A stretch of DNA of 53,194 bases from Propionibacterium sp. (GTDB lineage: Bacteria; Actinomycetota; Actinomycetes; Propionibacteriales; Propionibacteriaceae), in contig DUOB01000061.1 of the NCBI GenBank assembly GCA_012839035.1, positions 1 to 53,194 on the forward strand, given 5' to 3'. This document shows, in pieces, positions 9,723 to 18,963 of this stretch. Below the pieces are notes generated by a model that worked only from the letters and a program-made list of their open reading frames with translations, searched no databases and had not been told where the DNA came from. Each line of letters opens with the position of its first letter. Positions within the stretch are counted from its first letter, which is position 1. Both the position numbers and the translations under genes were made by a program.

Positions 9723-10751
9723 TCATCCCCCGATCGCACTCATCGGCCGGTCCGGCTGCAGGAAGCTCGGGTCGTCGATGCCGTGACCAGGCAGCTTGCC
9801 CTGCACCGCCACCACCCAGCGCTCCGCGATCTCCCGGTCTCCCATTCCCTCCCGGAGCGGGCCTCGGAGGTCCGATTCCACGCGCGAGAACAGGCAGGTG
9901 CGCAACTGTCCGTCGGACGTCAGGCGGACCCGGTCGCAGGCACCACAGAACGGGCGGGTGACGGCGGCGATGATCCCGACGCGCTGCGGCGTACTCCCCA
10001 CTCGGAACAATTCCGCCGGTGCCGCACCACGAGCCGCTCGATCGACGGGGTCCTCCACCAATTCGAAGCGGTCCGAGAGCATCGCGTGGATCTCGTCGGC
10101 GGTCACCATTTCGGATCGGCGCCACCCGTGCTGGGCGTCCAGCGGCATCTGCTCGATGAATCTCAGCTGTACGCCCTTCTCACCGGCCCAGGCGACCAGG
10201 TCGGGGGCCTCGTGATGATTGATCCCGCGCATGAGCACCGTATTGACCTTCACCGGCGACAGACCGGCCGCCAGGGCCGCATCGATCCCGGCCAGCACGT
10301 CCGCCAAGCGGTCCCTGCGCGCCAGCTCCTTGAACGTCTCGGGGCTCAGCGTGTCGAGGGAGATGTTGATGCGGTTCAAACCTGCCGAGGCCAGCGCCTG
10401 CGCCCGATCGGCGAGACCGATGCCGTTCGTGGTGAGCGCAAGCCCCGGGGCGCCACCCGCCGGAACACGGAGAGTGGCCAGCTTCGCGACCAGTGCCTCG
10501 AGATCCGGCCGCAGCAACGGTTCACCCCCCGTCAACCGGATCGTCCGGATGCCCAGGTGCTCCACTCCGATGCCGGCGAGCCGGACCAATTCCTCATCCG
10601 CCAGAAGCTCGTCCTTGGGCAGCCACGGCAGTCCTTCCGCCGGCATGCAGTAGGTGCAGCGCAGATTGCAGCGGTCGGTCAGCGAGATCCTCAGGTCGGT
10701 CGCGACCCGGCCATGGCTGTCGACGAGTCGCAGCGGGGTCGATTCAGACAT
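9723..10751 (-). CDS. moaA: GTP 3',8-cyclase (molybdenum cofactor biosynthesis protein A)
   Basis: Radical-SAM enzyme that rearranges GTP in the first step of molybdopterin synthesis. The N-terminal cluster motif is CNLRCTYCMP (CxxxCxxC), followed by LTGGEPLLRPDLEALV. The C-terminal cluster uses Cys residues in PFCGACDRVRLTSDGQLRTC, and the protein ends in the conserved Gly-Gly (SAIGG) needed for activity. Length from ATG 10751 is 342 aa, typical. No ribosome binding site precedes this ATG, so translation may be leaderless. No other moa gene is in the window. The divergent neighbour encodes a DUF6457 protein, a domain often linked with molybdenum cofactor genes. Confidence 0.95.
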   Translation of the reverse strand: MSESTPLRLVDSHGRVATDLRISLTDRCNLRCTYCMPAEGLPWLPKDELLADEELVRLAGIGVEHLGIRTIRLTGGEPLLRPDLEALVAKLATLRVPAGGAPGLALTTNGIGLADRAQALASAGLNRINISLDTLSPETFKELARRDRLADVLAGIDAALAAGLSPVKVNTVLMRGINHHEAPDLVAWAGEKGVQLRFIEQMPLDAQHGWRRSEMVTADEIHAMLSDRFELVEDPVDRAARGAAPAELFRVGSTPQRVGIIAAVTRPFCGACDRVRLTSDGQLRTCLFSRVESDLRGPLREGMGDREIAERWVVAVQGKLPGHGIDDPSFLQPDRPMSAIGG

Positions 10752-10928
10752 AGGCCCGAGTGTAGGTCGCAGTGTCGACCGAGCGCGCCCGGCCCAGTGC
10801 CCGACGGCCCGCAACCGCGTGGCATCATCAAGGCGTGGATCCACCCCGGCCGAGCGGAGCCGGGCCGGACGAGACATCGACGCCGCGGATGACGCCCTAT
10901 CCGATCAGTGTGGCGCGGAAGGAACAAC

Positions 10929-11204
10929 ATGACGGATGACCAGCAGATCAACTTGCAAGAGTGGGTGAACGCCCTGTCCGACGAGCTGGGAACCGAGCTC
11001 ACCATCGATGAGGAATCGATGCACATCCTGCTCGATCTGGCTCGGGACGCCGCTCACGAAGTGTTGCGCCCAGCAGCCCCGCTGACCACGTTCCTCGTGG
11101 GGGTGGCCGTCGGTCGGGGCACATCGCTGGGTGCCGCAGCGGCGCGCGCGACCGAAGTATGCCTGAGGCGCGCGGACGAGACGGACGCGATCACCGAAAG
11201 CTGA
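10929..11204 (+). CDS. DUF6457 domain protein
   Basis: A 91-aa protein starting MTDDQQINLQEWVNALSDEL and containing LLDLARDAAHEVLRPAAPLT and TFLVGVAVGRG, the pattern of the small DUF6457 helical domain. That domain is found alone or fused to MobA-type proteins in actinobacteria (from memory). The function is unknown. Its place divergent from moaA supports a link with molybdenum cofactor. ATG 10929 has GGAAGGAA upstream, while the earlier in-frame start at 10908 has none. Confidence 0.7.
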   Translation: MTDDQQINLQEWVNALSDELGTELTIDEESMHILLDLARDAAHEVLRPAAPLTTFLVGVAVGRGTSLGAAAARATEVCLRRADETDAITES

Positions 11205-11244
11205 TCGAACCAGCCCCGCCAGCCGTCAGAGTAGGCTGAGCCGG

Positions 11245-12120
11245 GTGAACAGGCTCTGGAAACGTTGGATCGCGCTGGCACTCTTCGTGATCGTGCTGGG
11301 CGTCACCTTTGTGCTCCTCGGCCAGTGGCAGCTCGACCGGCTGGACCAGCGCCAGGACCGCAACGCCACGATCCTGGCCAATGAGGAAGCGGCGCCGAAG
11401 CCCTTCGATCAAGTGTTCGCACCCGGTGTCACGATCACGGATGACGATCAGTGGCAGCGCGTCGTCGCCACCGGCACGTTCGACACCGACAACCAGTTCC
11501 AGGTGCGTTATCGCTTCAACGCCTCACAGCCGGGCTATGAGATCGTCGTCCCCCTGCACACGACCACCGGTCAGACGGTGCTCGTCAACCGTGGCTTCAT
11601 CAGCGTCCCGACGGGAACCGAGGTGCCCAGCGTCCTCCCGCCTGCCCCCACAGGACAGGTGACCGTGATGGGCCATGTGCGACGGAGCGAGCACGGCAAG
11701 CCGCAGGCGATCGAGCCCAGGGACAGAATGGTTCGGCTCATCAACGCTCCTGCGATCGAGGCGACGTTGCCCTATCCGGTCCTGGATGGGTGGATCGCCA
11801 CTCTCGAGATGAACCCGGCTCAGGGAGAGGACATCAACCCCCTCATCGTGCCCGAGATCTCCGATGGCCCGCATTTTTGGTACGCGATGCAGTGGTTCCT
11901 CTTCGCCATCATCGGAGCAACCGGTCTCGTCATCTTCATCCGCAGCGACCTGCGCGAGCGCAGGGGACAGAACAATCCGCAGTCGATCCCCGCTGCAGGG
12001 GCTGATCGCCCCACCGGGGACGGGGACCGCCCCCGCAACGTCGCGGTGCCCGCCCGCGACCATGTGACGGCCGACGACGGCGCCGCTCCCGCGCAGGACC
12101 TTTCGAGAGACAAGGAATGA
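11245..12120 (+). CDS. SURF1 family cytochrome c oxidase assembly protein
   Basis: Inner membrane protein that helps assemble heme a-containing cytochrome oxidase. The N-terminal membrane helix (WIALALFVIVLGVTFVLLGQ) runs into the SURF1 motif GQWQLDRLDQR. The external domain contains TGTFDTDNQFQVRYRF, PGYEIVVPLHT and VLVNRGFIS, and the second helix follows HFWYAMQWFLFAIIGATGLV. A charged, disordered tail of about 60 residues ends the protein. GTG 11245 is the start; length is 291 aa. No heme a synthase or oxidase subunits are near. The next gene begins 37 bases downstream. Confidence 0.9.
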   Translation: MNRLWKRWIALALFVIVLGVTFVLLGQWQLDRLDQRQDRNATILANEEAAPKPFDQVFAPGVTITDDDQWQRVVATGTFDTDNQFQVRYRFNASQPGYEIVVPLHTTTGQTVLVNRGFISVPTGTEVPSVLPPAPTGQVTVMGHVRRSEHGKPQAIEPRDRMVRLINAPAIEATLPYPVLDGWIATLEMNPAQGEDINPLIVPEISDGPHFWYAMQWFLFAIIGATGLVIFIRSDLRERRGQNNPQSIPAAGADRPTGDGDRPRNVAVPARDHVTADDGAAPAQDLSRDKE

Positions 12121-12157
12121 CGCGGATCTGCTCCCGACTCCCTGAGTGAGGCGCGGG

Positions 12158-13006
12158 ATGCTCGCTGACATCGTCGACCTGCTGAGGTGTCCGCAGTGCT
12201 CGGGTGTCCTCACGCTCGAGGGCGGCACCGTTGGATGTCTCTCCGGGCACCGCTTCGACATGGCCCGGCAGGGACAGCTCAATCTGCTGCGTGGGCCCGC
12301 CGGCGCCAATGCCGACACCGCTGCCATGGTCGCTGACCGCGTCGCTTTCCTGCGCACCGGACACTACGCGCCGATTGCTGAGCTCGTGGCCACCGCGGCT
12401 CATGGCCCAGTGGTCGTGGAGGCGGGGGCAGGGACCGCGTACTATCTCGACGCCATCCTCTCCCGGCTCGCCTCGGGCACGACCTCTCCCGTCCGTGGGA
12501 TCGCGACCGATATCTCTGTGTACGCCTGCCGCCGCGCGGCAAAACTCCCACGCATCGGTGCGGTGGTGGCCGACACCTGGGCAGGCCTGCCGATCCGCGA
12601 CGGCGTCGCCGACACCGTGTTGTCGGTCTTTGCGCCGCGCAACTTCGCGGAATTCGCCCGCATCTGTGCCCCTGACGGCCGCGTCCTGGTGGTCACTCCG
12701 CTGCCCGAGCATCTGGCGGAGGTACGCCGCACCCACCGCCTCATGACCGTCGAGGAGGGCAAACACCATCGACTGCTGGCCGACGCACAGGAATGGTTCG
12801 TGCACGACGGCCATGCAGACCTCCGTTATGCGATCGACCTCCAGCCCGCCGACCTGCGCCACCTCATCGGCATGGGCCCCAACGCATTCCACACCCGAGC
12901 CGCCGGCACCGACGAGCCGCTGCGAACGACGATCACCGTCCGACTGGACGTCTTTCGACGGCGACACCGCAGGACCATGCGGGACGGGACTCAGCGCGCC
13001 GTGTAG
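12158..13006 (+). CDS. 23S rRNA (guanine-N1)-methyltransferase, RlmA family
   Basis: S-adenosylmethionine-dependent methyltransferase of the RlmA(I)/RlmA(II) (TlrB) family, which methylates G745 or G748 of 23S rRNA. An N-terminal zinc finger is visible (CPQCSGVLTLEGG, then GCLSGHRFDMARQGQLNLL), followed by the SAM site VVEAGAGTAYYLDAIL and VLSVFAPRNFAEFARIC. Length is about 282 aa. The start could be GTG 12146 or ATG 12158; I use ATG because GTGAGG lies at a good distance before it. Members in producers of macrolides confer tylosin-type resistance, but the family is also plain housekeeping. The last 16 bases overlap the convergent deacetylase gene. Confidence 0.85.
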   Translation: MLADIVDLLRCPQCSGVLTLEGGTVGCLSGHRFDMARQGQLNLLRGPAGANADTAAMVADRVAFLRTGHYAPIAELVATAAHGPVVVEAGAGTAYYLDAILSRLASGTTSPVRGIATDISVYACRRAAKLPRIGAVVADTWAGLPIRDGVADTVLSVFAPRNFAEFARICAPDGRVLVVTPLPEHLAEVRRTHRLMTVEEGKHHRLLADAQEWFVHDGHADLRYAIDLQPADLRHLIGMGPNAFHTRAAGTDEPLRTTITVRLDVFRRRHRRTMRDGTQRAV

Positions 13007-14397
13007 ACCCGGCCCGGCTGTGTCCCACCCAGCAGCTCACTGACGGTCACGAGCTCATATCCACGTGCCTTCAAGCCGGAGACGATCGCCGGTGCCGCAT
13101 CCACGGTCGTGCTGTGGATGTCGTGCATGAGGATGATCGAGCCGGGCTTTGCCTGACCGAGCACCCGGTTGGTGACCGTGGAGGCGTTGCGATCGCGCCA
13201 GTCCCAGGTGTCCACGCTCCACATGATCACGCTCAGCCCCTGCTCCCGGGCAACGCTGTCGACCGTCGAATTCCGGGCTCCATAAGGCGGGCGGACCACG
13301 GTGGGGGTCACTCCGGAGGCAGTCCGGATCCGGTTCTGGGTCTCCGCGAGCTGCGACCGGATCGTGCCTGATCCATAGCCGGTCAGGTTGGGGTGGCTCC
13401 GGGAATGGTTGCCGATTTCCATCCCCATGTCGCGCATCCGTCGCACGGTCGCGGCATTCGCCGGCACCCGGTCCCCGACGAGGAAGAAGGTCGCCTTGGC
13501 GTCGTTCCTGCCGAGCGTGTCGAGCAGGCGATTGGTGTGGACACCCGGACCATCGTCATAGGTCAGGGCGACGCATCGCTGGACAGAACAGTCGACCCGC
13601 CCGCCGGCCGAGGGTCGGGTGGTCGCTGCGGCCGCGACGGTCGCCGGCGCTGCCGGGGTGACGATGCCGCGATCGCTGCGCCACGTGATGCGGCCGCGCT
13701 GATAGTTCTGGTCGCAGATTCGCACACCACCCTCGGTGCGACAGGACTCGTTGGAGGTCGGATAGCCATAACGACCGGTCTCCCAACCGTTGGCGGCCCA
13801 GTGGTCAAGGATGCGACCGGTCACGGCGTACGAACCGGAGGCTGGCGACCAATACATGAACCCGTTCGCGAACCTCTGGAAACACCCGCCACCCCGGAGT
13901 CCGCAGGCCTCACCGGCAGCTGGATAGCCGATCGTGGAGTTCTCCCAGCCGATCCGCGACCAGCCATCGAAGATCGCGCCGAAGACCCGATACGTGCCGT
14001 AGCGGGGGTGGAAATAGATGTTGCCGTTCTGGAAGCGCTGGCCGCATCCCCGGTCCCGCAGCCCACAGAACTCACCCGACGTGGGATAGCCCGAAATGCC
14101 GCGCTCCCAACCGTTGGCACCCCAGATGTCGCGGATGGCGCCGCGGATCTCGCGGGCACCCGTTCTTTCGGTGCGATAGATGGAGCCGCGTTCGAACCGC
14201 TGGGCGCAGCCGCCCTGGACGAGGCCGCAGAACTCGGGTTCGAGCGGCTCACCGATCATGCTGCGCACCTGCTGCCATCGATCGCCGATCGCTCCGGTCA
14301 CCGGTGGCGCAGCGTTCGCCTGCATCGGCAGGAGGAGGGCGAGCACCACCCCGAGAACCCCGAGAACCCGAACCAGACGTCCCACAACACTCGACAT
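12991..14397 (-). CDS. Secreted polysaccharide deacetylase with LGFP repeats
   Basis: Exported protein of 468 aa, likely acting on peptidoglycan or another cell-wall glycan. The signal peptide is residues 1 to about 29 (VLGVLGVVLALLLPMQANA). Four LGFP-type repeats follow (about 35-245), each with WGANGWERGISGYPTSGE-like text; paired Cys such as EFCGL...GCGQRF suggest disulfides. The C-terminal NodB domain has TYDDGPGVH (motif 1), HSRSHPNL (metal His pair), RPPYG, DTWDW and LMHDIHS. ATG 14397 follows an AAAGGGA ribosome site. LGFP repeats are thought to anchor proteins in the actinobacterial wall. It is divergent from the GT87 gene. Confidence 0.92.
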   Translation of the reverse strand: MSSVVGRLVRVLGVLGVVLALLLPMQANAAPPVTGAIGDRWQQVRSMIGEPLEPEFCGLVQGGCAQRFERGSIYRTERTGAREIRGAIRDIWGANGWERGISGYPTSGEFCGLRDRGCGQRFQNGNIYFHPRYGTYRVFGAIFDGWSRIGWENSTIGYPAAGEACGLRGGGCFQRFANGFMYWSPASGSYAVTGRILDHWAANGWETGRYGYPTSNESCRTEGGVRICDQNYQRGRITWRSDRGIVTPAAPATVAAAATTRPSAGGRVDCSVQRCVALTYDDGPGVHTNRLLDTLGRNDAKATFFLVGDRVPANAATVRRMRDMGMEIGNHSRSHPNLTGYGSGTIRSQLAETQNRIRTASGVTPTVVRPPYGARNSTVDSVAREQGLSVIMWSVDTWDWRDRNASTVTNRVLGQAKPGSIILMHDIHSTTVDAAPAIVSGLKARGYELVTVSELLGGTQPGRVYTAR

Positions 14398-14521
14398 GCC
14401 GTTCCCTTTCGAGACGAGTGGGCGCATCCCACCTGGTGCAGACCCTAAATCTCGGGGCAGACAAAACGGCCGCACTTCAGCGTGTGTCGCGCTGTCGAAA
14501 CCATCTGCAACGATGGCGCCC

Positions 14522-17008
14522 ATGTCCACCACCGCAGCAGCACCCCCTCGACCCGCTGTCGCGGTGCGAGCGCTTCGAACGGCGACGCTCGTGCTGTTGC
14601 CGATCCTGGCCGCCGCGTGGGCGAGCTGGGGCGTGGTGATGGATCCCCGACATGGCACAGATCTCCATGGCTATCAGGCAGTGGGCCGAGCGGTGCTGGA
14701 GGGGCAGCCCTTCTATACCCCGGCGATCCCCGGCCAGTTCCTGTTGTCCCCGGTCGGCGCGCTCGGCAGCGTCCTGTCGGTGCCGTTCAACGATCCCCTG
14801 CTCCACCTGGGGTGGGGTGCCCTGTGCGCCGTCGTCGTGCTGGGGCTGCTGCGGCAGGCGGGCCTGCGCGGGTTCGCCCTCTCACTGCTGGCGGCCATCG
14901 TGGTCACCGTGCCGCCGGGACGGGTCGCCATGACGCAGGGGCGGTTGACCTGGTTGATCATGCTGGCTGTCGTCGTCGACCTGATCGACTGGGAGCGCCG
15001 TCCCCGCTGGCTCCCGAGGGGTCTCCTCACGGGACTGGCCACCGCGGTCTGGCCCTTCACGTGGCCGTTCCTTGCGATCCTGCTTCTCCGGCACCGGCGC
15101 GCCGGTGCGACCGCCGTCGGCACGTTCGCCGCCATTTCTCTGCTGGCGGCTGCGCTCCTCCCCCGCATGACGCTCGTCTTCTGGACCGAGGTGATGCCGG
15201 CCCGGCTCTCGACCAGGGATTCCACCTTCTCGTCCTCCAACCACTCGGTCCTGGGCGCTGCCCTGCGGCTGTTCGGCCCGGAGGCCCGATGGCCGGCTCT
15301 CGCTGTCATGGTGCTCGCGGGACTGGCCGCGATCCTGGCTGCCGTCTGGTGGGACCACGCCGGGCGCCCCTGGCTCGGGGTGGCGATGGGGACCGTTGCC
15401 GTGTTCGTGGCCTCACCATTGGTGCCCAATCCGGATCTGGTCTGGGTGCTGCTCCCGGTCCTCGCGATCACCCTTGCCCCCGGGGGGCGGACAACCGCAG
15501 AAGCAGCGGAGACCCCCATCGGGCTGTCGATCGTGGTCATGTTTCTGCTCGCCTGGGTGCTCGCCGACCCGTTGGGCGCACTGCCCCGGTTCAAACCGGT
15601 TGCCGAGTTCGACACGGTCGAGCGACTGGTGACGGCGGGCGTACCGTTGCTGGCCCTGGGGCTCGCCGCGATCGGGCTGGTCGACGCGCGCAGGGTGCGG
15701 CGTACGCCTGCTGCCGGCCCCCTGCTGGCCCGGTTCTGGAATCATCGCGCCACCCTCCTGGTCGGCAGCCTGGCACTGGGGGTCGGCACCGCGGCGTGGA
15801 GTGCGGCGATCACCGATGCCGACGTGCACGCCTTCGTGGGATGGGAACCGGCGATGGCGGACTTCGAGGTCTACATCCGGGCGGCCCGGGCCTTCGTGGC
15901 GGGCGAACCGCTCTACGCGGCCGCCGAAGGGCAATGGCCGTTCCTCTATCCTCCGTTCGCCGCACTCCTGGCGGTGCCACTCGGGGTCCTCCCCCGCGGG
16001 CTCGTCCAGTTCGGGTGGTTGGCGCTCACGGTGGCCGGGCTGATGGCCCTGCTCCACCGCCTCGGTCTGCGGGGATGGCACATCGCCTTCGCCACGATGG
16101 TGGCCCTCTTCATCGCCGGCCCGATTCGCAGCACGATCGGACTGGGCCAGATCTCGGTCCTGCTCATGGTGATGTGCCTGCTCGACATCGCACCGGGCCG
16201 GGGGCTGATCCTGTCCTGGGCTGCTCGAACCCCGTCCTGGAGGACGAACTTTGCCGGGTGGGACCGGCTCCTGCCGGCGGGCGTACTCATTGGAATCGCA
16301 ACCGCCATCAAACTCACGCCGGGACTGTTCATCCCCCTGTTGTGGTTCACCCGCCGCCGCCGGGCCGCGATTGTGGCGACGGTCGCCACCGCGGTCGCCA
16401 CTCTGCTGGGTTTCGTGGTGTCCCCACGGCAGTCGTGGCACTACTGGACACAGGTGGCCCTCGGCGGGCTGGAGTTCTTCCCCGACCCGCGCGGCTGGAT
16501 GCACAACCAGTCCTGGGTCAGTGCATGGCAGCGGTTCGTCGGGTTGGACCCCACGCTCACCCGGATCGGCATTCTCATCGGCGTGGTCTTCACCGTGCTG
16601 GGCCTGGTCGCCGCGATCCGGTGGGCACGACGGGGTCACGTGCTGCTGGGCGCCAGCCTTTGCGGTCTTGCAGCGCTGTCAGCGCTGCCGGTCGCCTGGA
16701 ACCACTATTTCGTGTGGGCGCTGCCGCTGGGGGTGGCCCTGATGCGCCCGGGCGTCCCGCGAGCGCTGCGCGTGGTGGGTCTCCTGGCCACTACCTGGCT
16801 CATCACCGAACCGTTCTGGACTATTGCCTATGCCGGTCCGGACCCCCTGCAGTTCACCTCGTGGGGGGTGGGTGAGAAGCTCATGGGAGGTGCGGGAGCC
16901 CTGCTCACCATGGCCATGATCCTGGTCGCTGCGGTGATTTCGCCCGAAGGGCGGACACCAGATGGTCACGAGAGGGCTCCGGACCTTGCGCAATTCCCTG
17001 CTGACTAG
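14522..17008 (+). CDS. Tandem GT87 (DUF2029) polyprenyl-phosphate mannosyltransferase-like membrane protein
   Basis: Large multi-pass membrane protein of about 828 aa, twice the usual GT87 length (PimE-like enzymes have about 400). The C-terminal half is canonical: FEVYIRAARAFVAGEPLY, FLYPPFAALLAVPLGVLP, GLGQISVLLMVMCLLD, AIKLTPGLFIPLLWF, HNQSWVSAWQRF and WNHYFVWALP. The N-terminal half follows the same order in weaker form: LHGYQAVGRAVLEGQPFY, FLLSPVGALGSVLSVPF, MTQGRLTWLIML, VWPFTWPFLAILLL, SSNHSVLGAALRLF and PNPDLVWVLLPV. It therefore looks like a fused duplication. Substrates are presumably lipid-linked mannose or another sugar. The start may also be ATG 14513. It is divergent from the LGFP deacetylase. 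Confidence 0.82.
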   Translation: MSTTAAAPPRPAVAVRALRTATLVLLPILAAAWASWGVVMDPRHGTDLHGYQAVGRAVLEGQPFYTPAIPGQFLLSPVGALGSVLSVPFNDPLLHLGWGALCAVVVLGLLRQAGLRGFALSLLAAIVVTVPPGRVAMTQGRLTWLIMLAVVVDLIDWERRPRWLPRGLLTGLATAVWPFTWPFLAILLLRHRRAGATAVGTFAAISLLAAALLPRMTLVFWTEVMPARLSTRDSTFSSSNHSVLGAALRLFGPEARWPALAVMVLAGLAAILAAVWWDHAGRPWLGVAMGTVAVFVASPLVPNPDLVWVLLPVLAITLAPGGRTTAEAAETPIGLSIVVMFLLAWVLADPLGALPRFKPVAEFDTVERLVTAGVPLLALGLAAIGLVDARRVRRTPAAGPLLARFWNHRATLLVGSLALGVGTAAWSAAITDADVHAFVGWEPAMADFEVYIRAARAFVAGEPLYAAAEGQWPFLYPPFAALLAVPLGVLPRGLVQFGWLALTVAGLMALLHRLGLRGWHIAFATMVALFIAGPIRSTIGLGQISVLLMVMCLLDIAPGRGLILSWAARTPSWRTNFAGWDRLLPAGVLIGIATAIKLTPGLFIPLLWFTRRRRAAIVATVATAVATLLGFVVSPRQSWHYWTQVALGGLEFFPDPRGWMHNQSWVSAWQRFVGLDPTLTRIGILIGVVFTVLGLVAAIRWARRGHVLLGASLCGLAALSALPVAWNHYFVWALPLGVALMRPGVPRALRVVGLLATTWLITEPFWTIAYAGPDPLQFTSWGVGEKLMGGAGALLTMAMILVAAVISPEGRTPDGHERAPDLAQFPAD

Positions 17009-17130
17009 TGGGATTGGGCTGCTGGGACGGACCTCCAGAAGTGCGGTCGACCAGCGACGCGAGCGAAGTGGCACGTTTCGTTCCCCGGAACGGATCCCGA
17101 CGGCTACTGGGCGGTTGCATAGTGTCGTCG

Positions 17131-17146
17131 CACTGCCTTGGCAGTG
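17131..17146. promoter_or_regulatory. Palindromic candidate operator before the hydratase operon
   Basis: CACTGCCTTGGCAGTG, two perfect seven-base arms around TT, lies 50 bases upstream of the hydratase start and within the only promoter region of the operon. Two IclR-type regulators are encoded in this pathway, so one of them is a candidate ligand. The same palindrome is not visible before the second catabolic block. Confidence 0.4.
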
Positions 17147-17196
17147 GCTTTCTTCGTAAGCAAATGACGGAGTAGTCATCAACGAGGAGGAACTCC

Positions 17197-17991
17197 ATGT
17201 CCGACCGTAAGGCGCAGCATCAGCAGCTGGCTGACGCACTGTTGGAAGCGTACGCAACCAAGCAGGCCATCCCCCCGCTGCGGGACACCATCGAGAACAT
17301 GAACATCGATGATGCCTATGCGATCCAGCAGATCCAGGAAAAGGCTCTGCTCGCCCGCGGAGAGAAGATCATCGGCCGCAAGATCGGTCTGACCTCGTTG
17401 GCCATGCAGAAGCAGCTGGGCGTGGACAGCCCCGACTTCGGTTTCATGACCGATGATCCGCGCTTCATCGGCAACGATGACGCACACTTCAACTCCAAAG
17501 ATTTCCTCCAGCCGCGGATCGAACCAGAACTGGCCTTCTATCTGAAGGACGATCTGGCCGGGCCGGGGGTAACCCTTGAGCAAGCTGTCGATGCCATCGG
17601 CACGGTGCACAAGGCGATCGAAATTGTCGACTCACGAGTCGCCGACTGGAATATTCATCTGGTCGATACGGTCGCTGACAACGCCTCCTATGGTGCGATC
17701 GCTTGGTCGAAGGAACCGATCGACATCGACAAGAATGACCTCATCAACATGACCTGCAAGCTCACCGTGAACGGTGAGGTCGTGGGTGAGGGCACGGGCG
17801 CCGATGTGATGGGCCATCCCGCAGCCCCGCTGCAGTGGCTCGCCAACACCCTCGGTGAACAGGGTGTGACCCTGAAGGCCGGTCAGGTTGTCCTGCCCGG
17901 AAGCTTCACCCGCATGATCGCCGTCGATGCCGGCACGTCGGTCACGGCCGACTACGGCGAACACGGCACGTTCACCATCCATTTCGACTGA
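17197..17991 (+). CDS. 2-oxopent-4-enoate hydratase (2-keto-4-pentenoate hydratase)
   Basis: Adds water to 2-hydroxypenta-2,4-dienoate to give 4-hydroxy-2-oxovalerate in the meta-cleavage pathway. The 264-aa protein has family blocks IIGRKIGLTSLAMQKQLGV, FLQPRIEPELAFYLKDDL (the ExE metal-binding pair) and EIVDSRVADWN, then VADNASYGAIAW. The same fold serves oxalocrotonate decarboxylases; I call this one the hydratase because the next two genes are the dehydrogenase and aldolase that use its product. GAGGAGG precedes ATG 17197. It is the first gene of a three-gene operon. An HsaE-like role in steroid ring degradation is possible. Confidence 0.88.
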   Translation: MSDRKAQHQQLADALLEAYATKQAIPPLRDTIENMNIDDAYAIQQIQEKALLARGEKIIGRKIGLTSLAMQKQLGVDSPDFGFMTDDPRFIGNDDAHFNSKDFLQPRIEPELAFYLKDDLAGPGVTLEQAVDAIGTVHKAIEIVDSRVADWNIHLVDTVADNASYGAIAWSKEPIDIDKNDLINMTCKLTVNGEVVGEGTGADVMGHPAAPLQWLANTLGEQGVTLKAGQVVLPGSFTRMIAVDAGTSVTADYGEHGTFTIHFD

Positions 17992-18006
17992 TAGGAGGGA
18001 CCACTA

Positions 18007-18963
18007 GTGGACCCCAGGGAGCGTAAGGATCGTCCTTACACCGCAGCCATCATCGGGCCGGGCAACATCGGCTCGGACCTGATGTTCAAGCTGTTGCGGC
18101 GCAGTCAGTACATCCACCCGACCTACATGATCGGGGTAGATCCAACCTCCGATGGTCTTGCCCGCGCCAAGCGCCTGGGCCTCAAGACCTCGGCGGAGGG
18201 TGTGGACTGGCTTCTCGCTCAGGACGACCTCCCCGATTTCGTCTTCGACGCCACCAGCGCCAAGGCCCATCTGGCCGCCGCGCCGAAGTTCGCCGAAGCC
18301 GGAATTCATGCGATCGACCTGACCCCCGCCGCTGTGGGTCCATACCTGTGTCCTCCGGTGAACCTCGAGTCCCTCGAGGACGTCGCCAATGTCAACATGA
18401 TCACCTGTGGTGGTCAGGCCACCACTCCCATGGTGGCCGCGGTGTCCCGGGTCGTGCCGGTCGACTATGCCGAGATCGTTGCTTCGATCGCGTCCAAGTC
18501 GGCCGGTCCCGGGACCCGCGCGAACATTGACGAGTTCACCGAAACCACCGCTGCGGCTCTCAAGGCCGTGGGTGGTGCCCAGACGAGCAAGGCAATCATT
18601 ATTCTCAACCCGGCCGAGCCGCCGTTGATGATGCGCAACACCGTCTATTGCTCGCTGCCCGAAGAGGCCGCCGAGCCCGGCAAGCTGCAGGACGAGATCC
18701 GCGAGTCCATCGCGCAGATGATCGAGACCGTCCAGGACTACGTCCCCGGGTACGCCCTGACCGCCGATCCGCAGTTCGACCACGCCCGTCCGGAGTGGAA
18801 CAACTGGGGCCGGGTCACCTGCCTCGTGCAGGTGAAGGGTGCCGCGGACTATCTGCCGGAGTACGCCGGCAACCTCGACATCATCACCGCTGCCGCCACG
18901 CGGACCGGTGACATGCTGGTCGAGCGGATCGAAGCGAACAAGAAGGTGGAGGCCAACGCATGA
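18007..18963 (+). CDS. Acetaldehyde dehydrogenase (acetylating)
   Basis: Converts acetaldehyde (or propanal) to the acyl-CoA, taking it through a channel from the aldolase encoded next. The Rossmann motif is [17 protein letters not shown] (about residues 14-30) and the catalytic Cys is Cys134 in [16 protein letters not shown]. Length is 318 aa, typical of DmpF/BphJ/HsaG. GTG 18007 is the start, with ATAGGAGGG upstream. The stop overlaps the aldolase start by four bases (ATGA), which suits the obligate complex formed by the two proteins. Confidence 0.94.
   Translation: MDPRERKDRPYTAAIIGPGNIGSDLMFKLLRRSQYIHPTYMIGVDPTSDGLARAKRLGLKTSAEGVDWLLAQDDLPDFVFDATSAKAHLAAAPKFAEAGIHAIDLTPAAVGPYLCPPVNLESLEDVANVNMITCGGQATTPMVAAVSRVVPVDYAEIVASIASKSAGPGTRANIDEFTETTAAALKAVGGAQTSKAIIILNPAEPPLMMRNTVYCSLPEEAAEPGKLQDEIRESIAQMIETVQDYVPGYALTADPQFDHARPEWNNWGRVTCLVQVKGAADYLPEYAGNLDIITAAATRTGDMLVERIEANKKVEANA

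Noticed and set aside
10752..10928. Molybdenum cofactor riboswitch before moaA
   Set aside because: The gap is shared with a divergent gene and I could not find the conserved multi-stem layout.
14180..14521. N-terminal extension of the GT87 frame
   Set aside because: It is antisense to the start of the LGFP deacetylase and its promoter; the membrane protein begins at about 14522.
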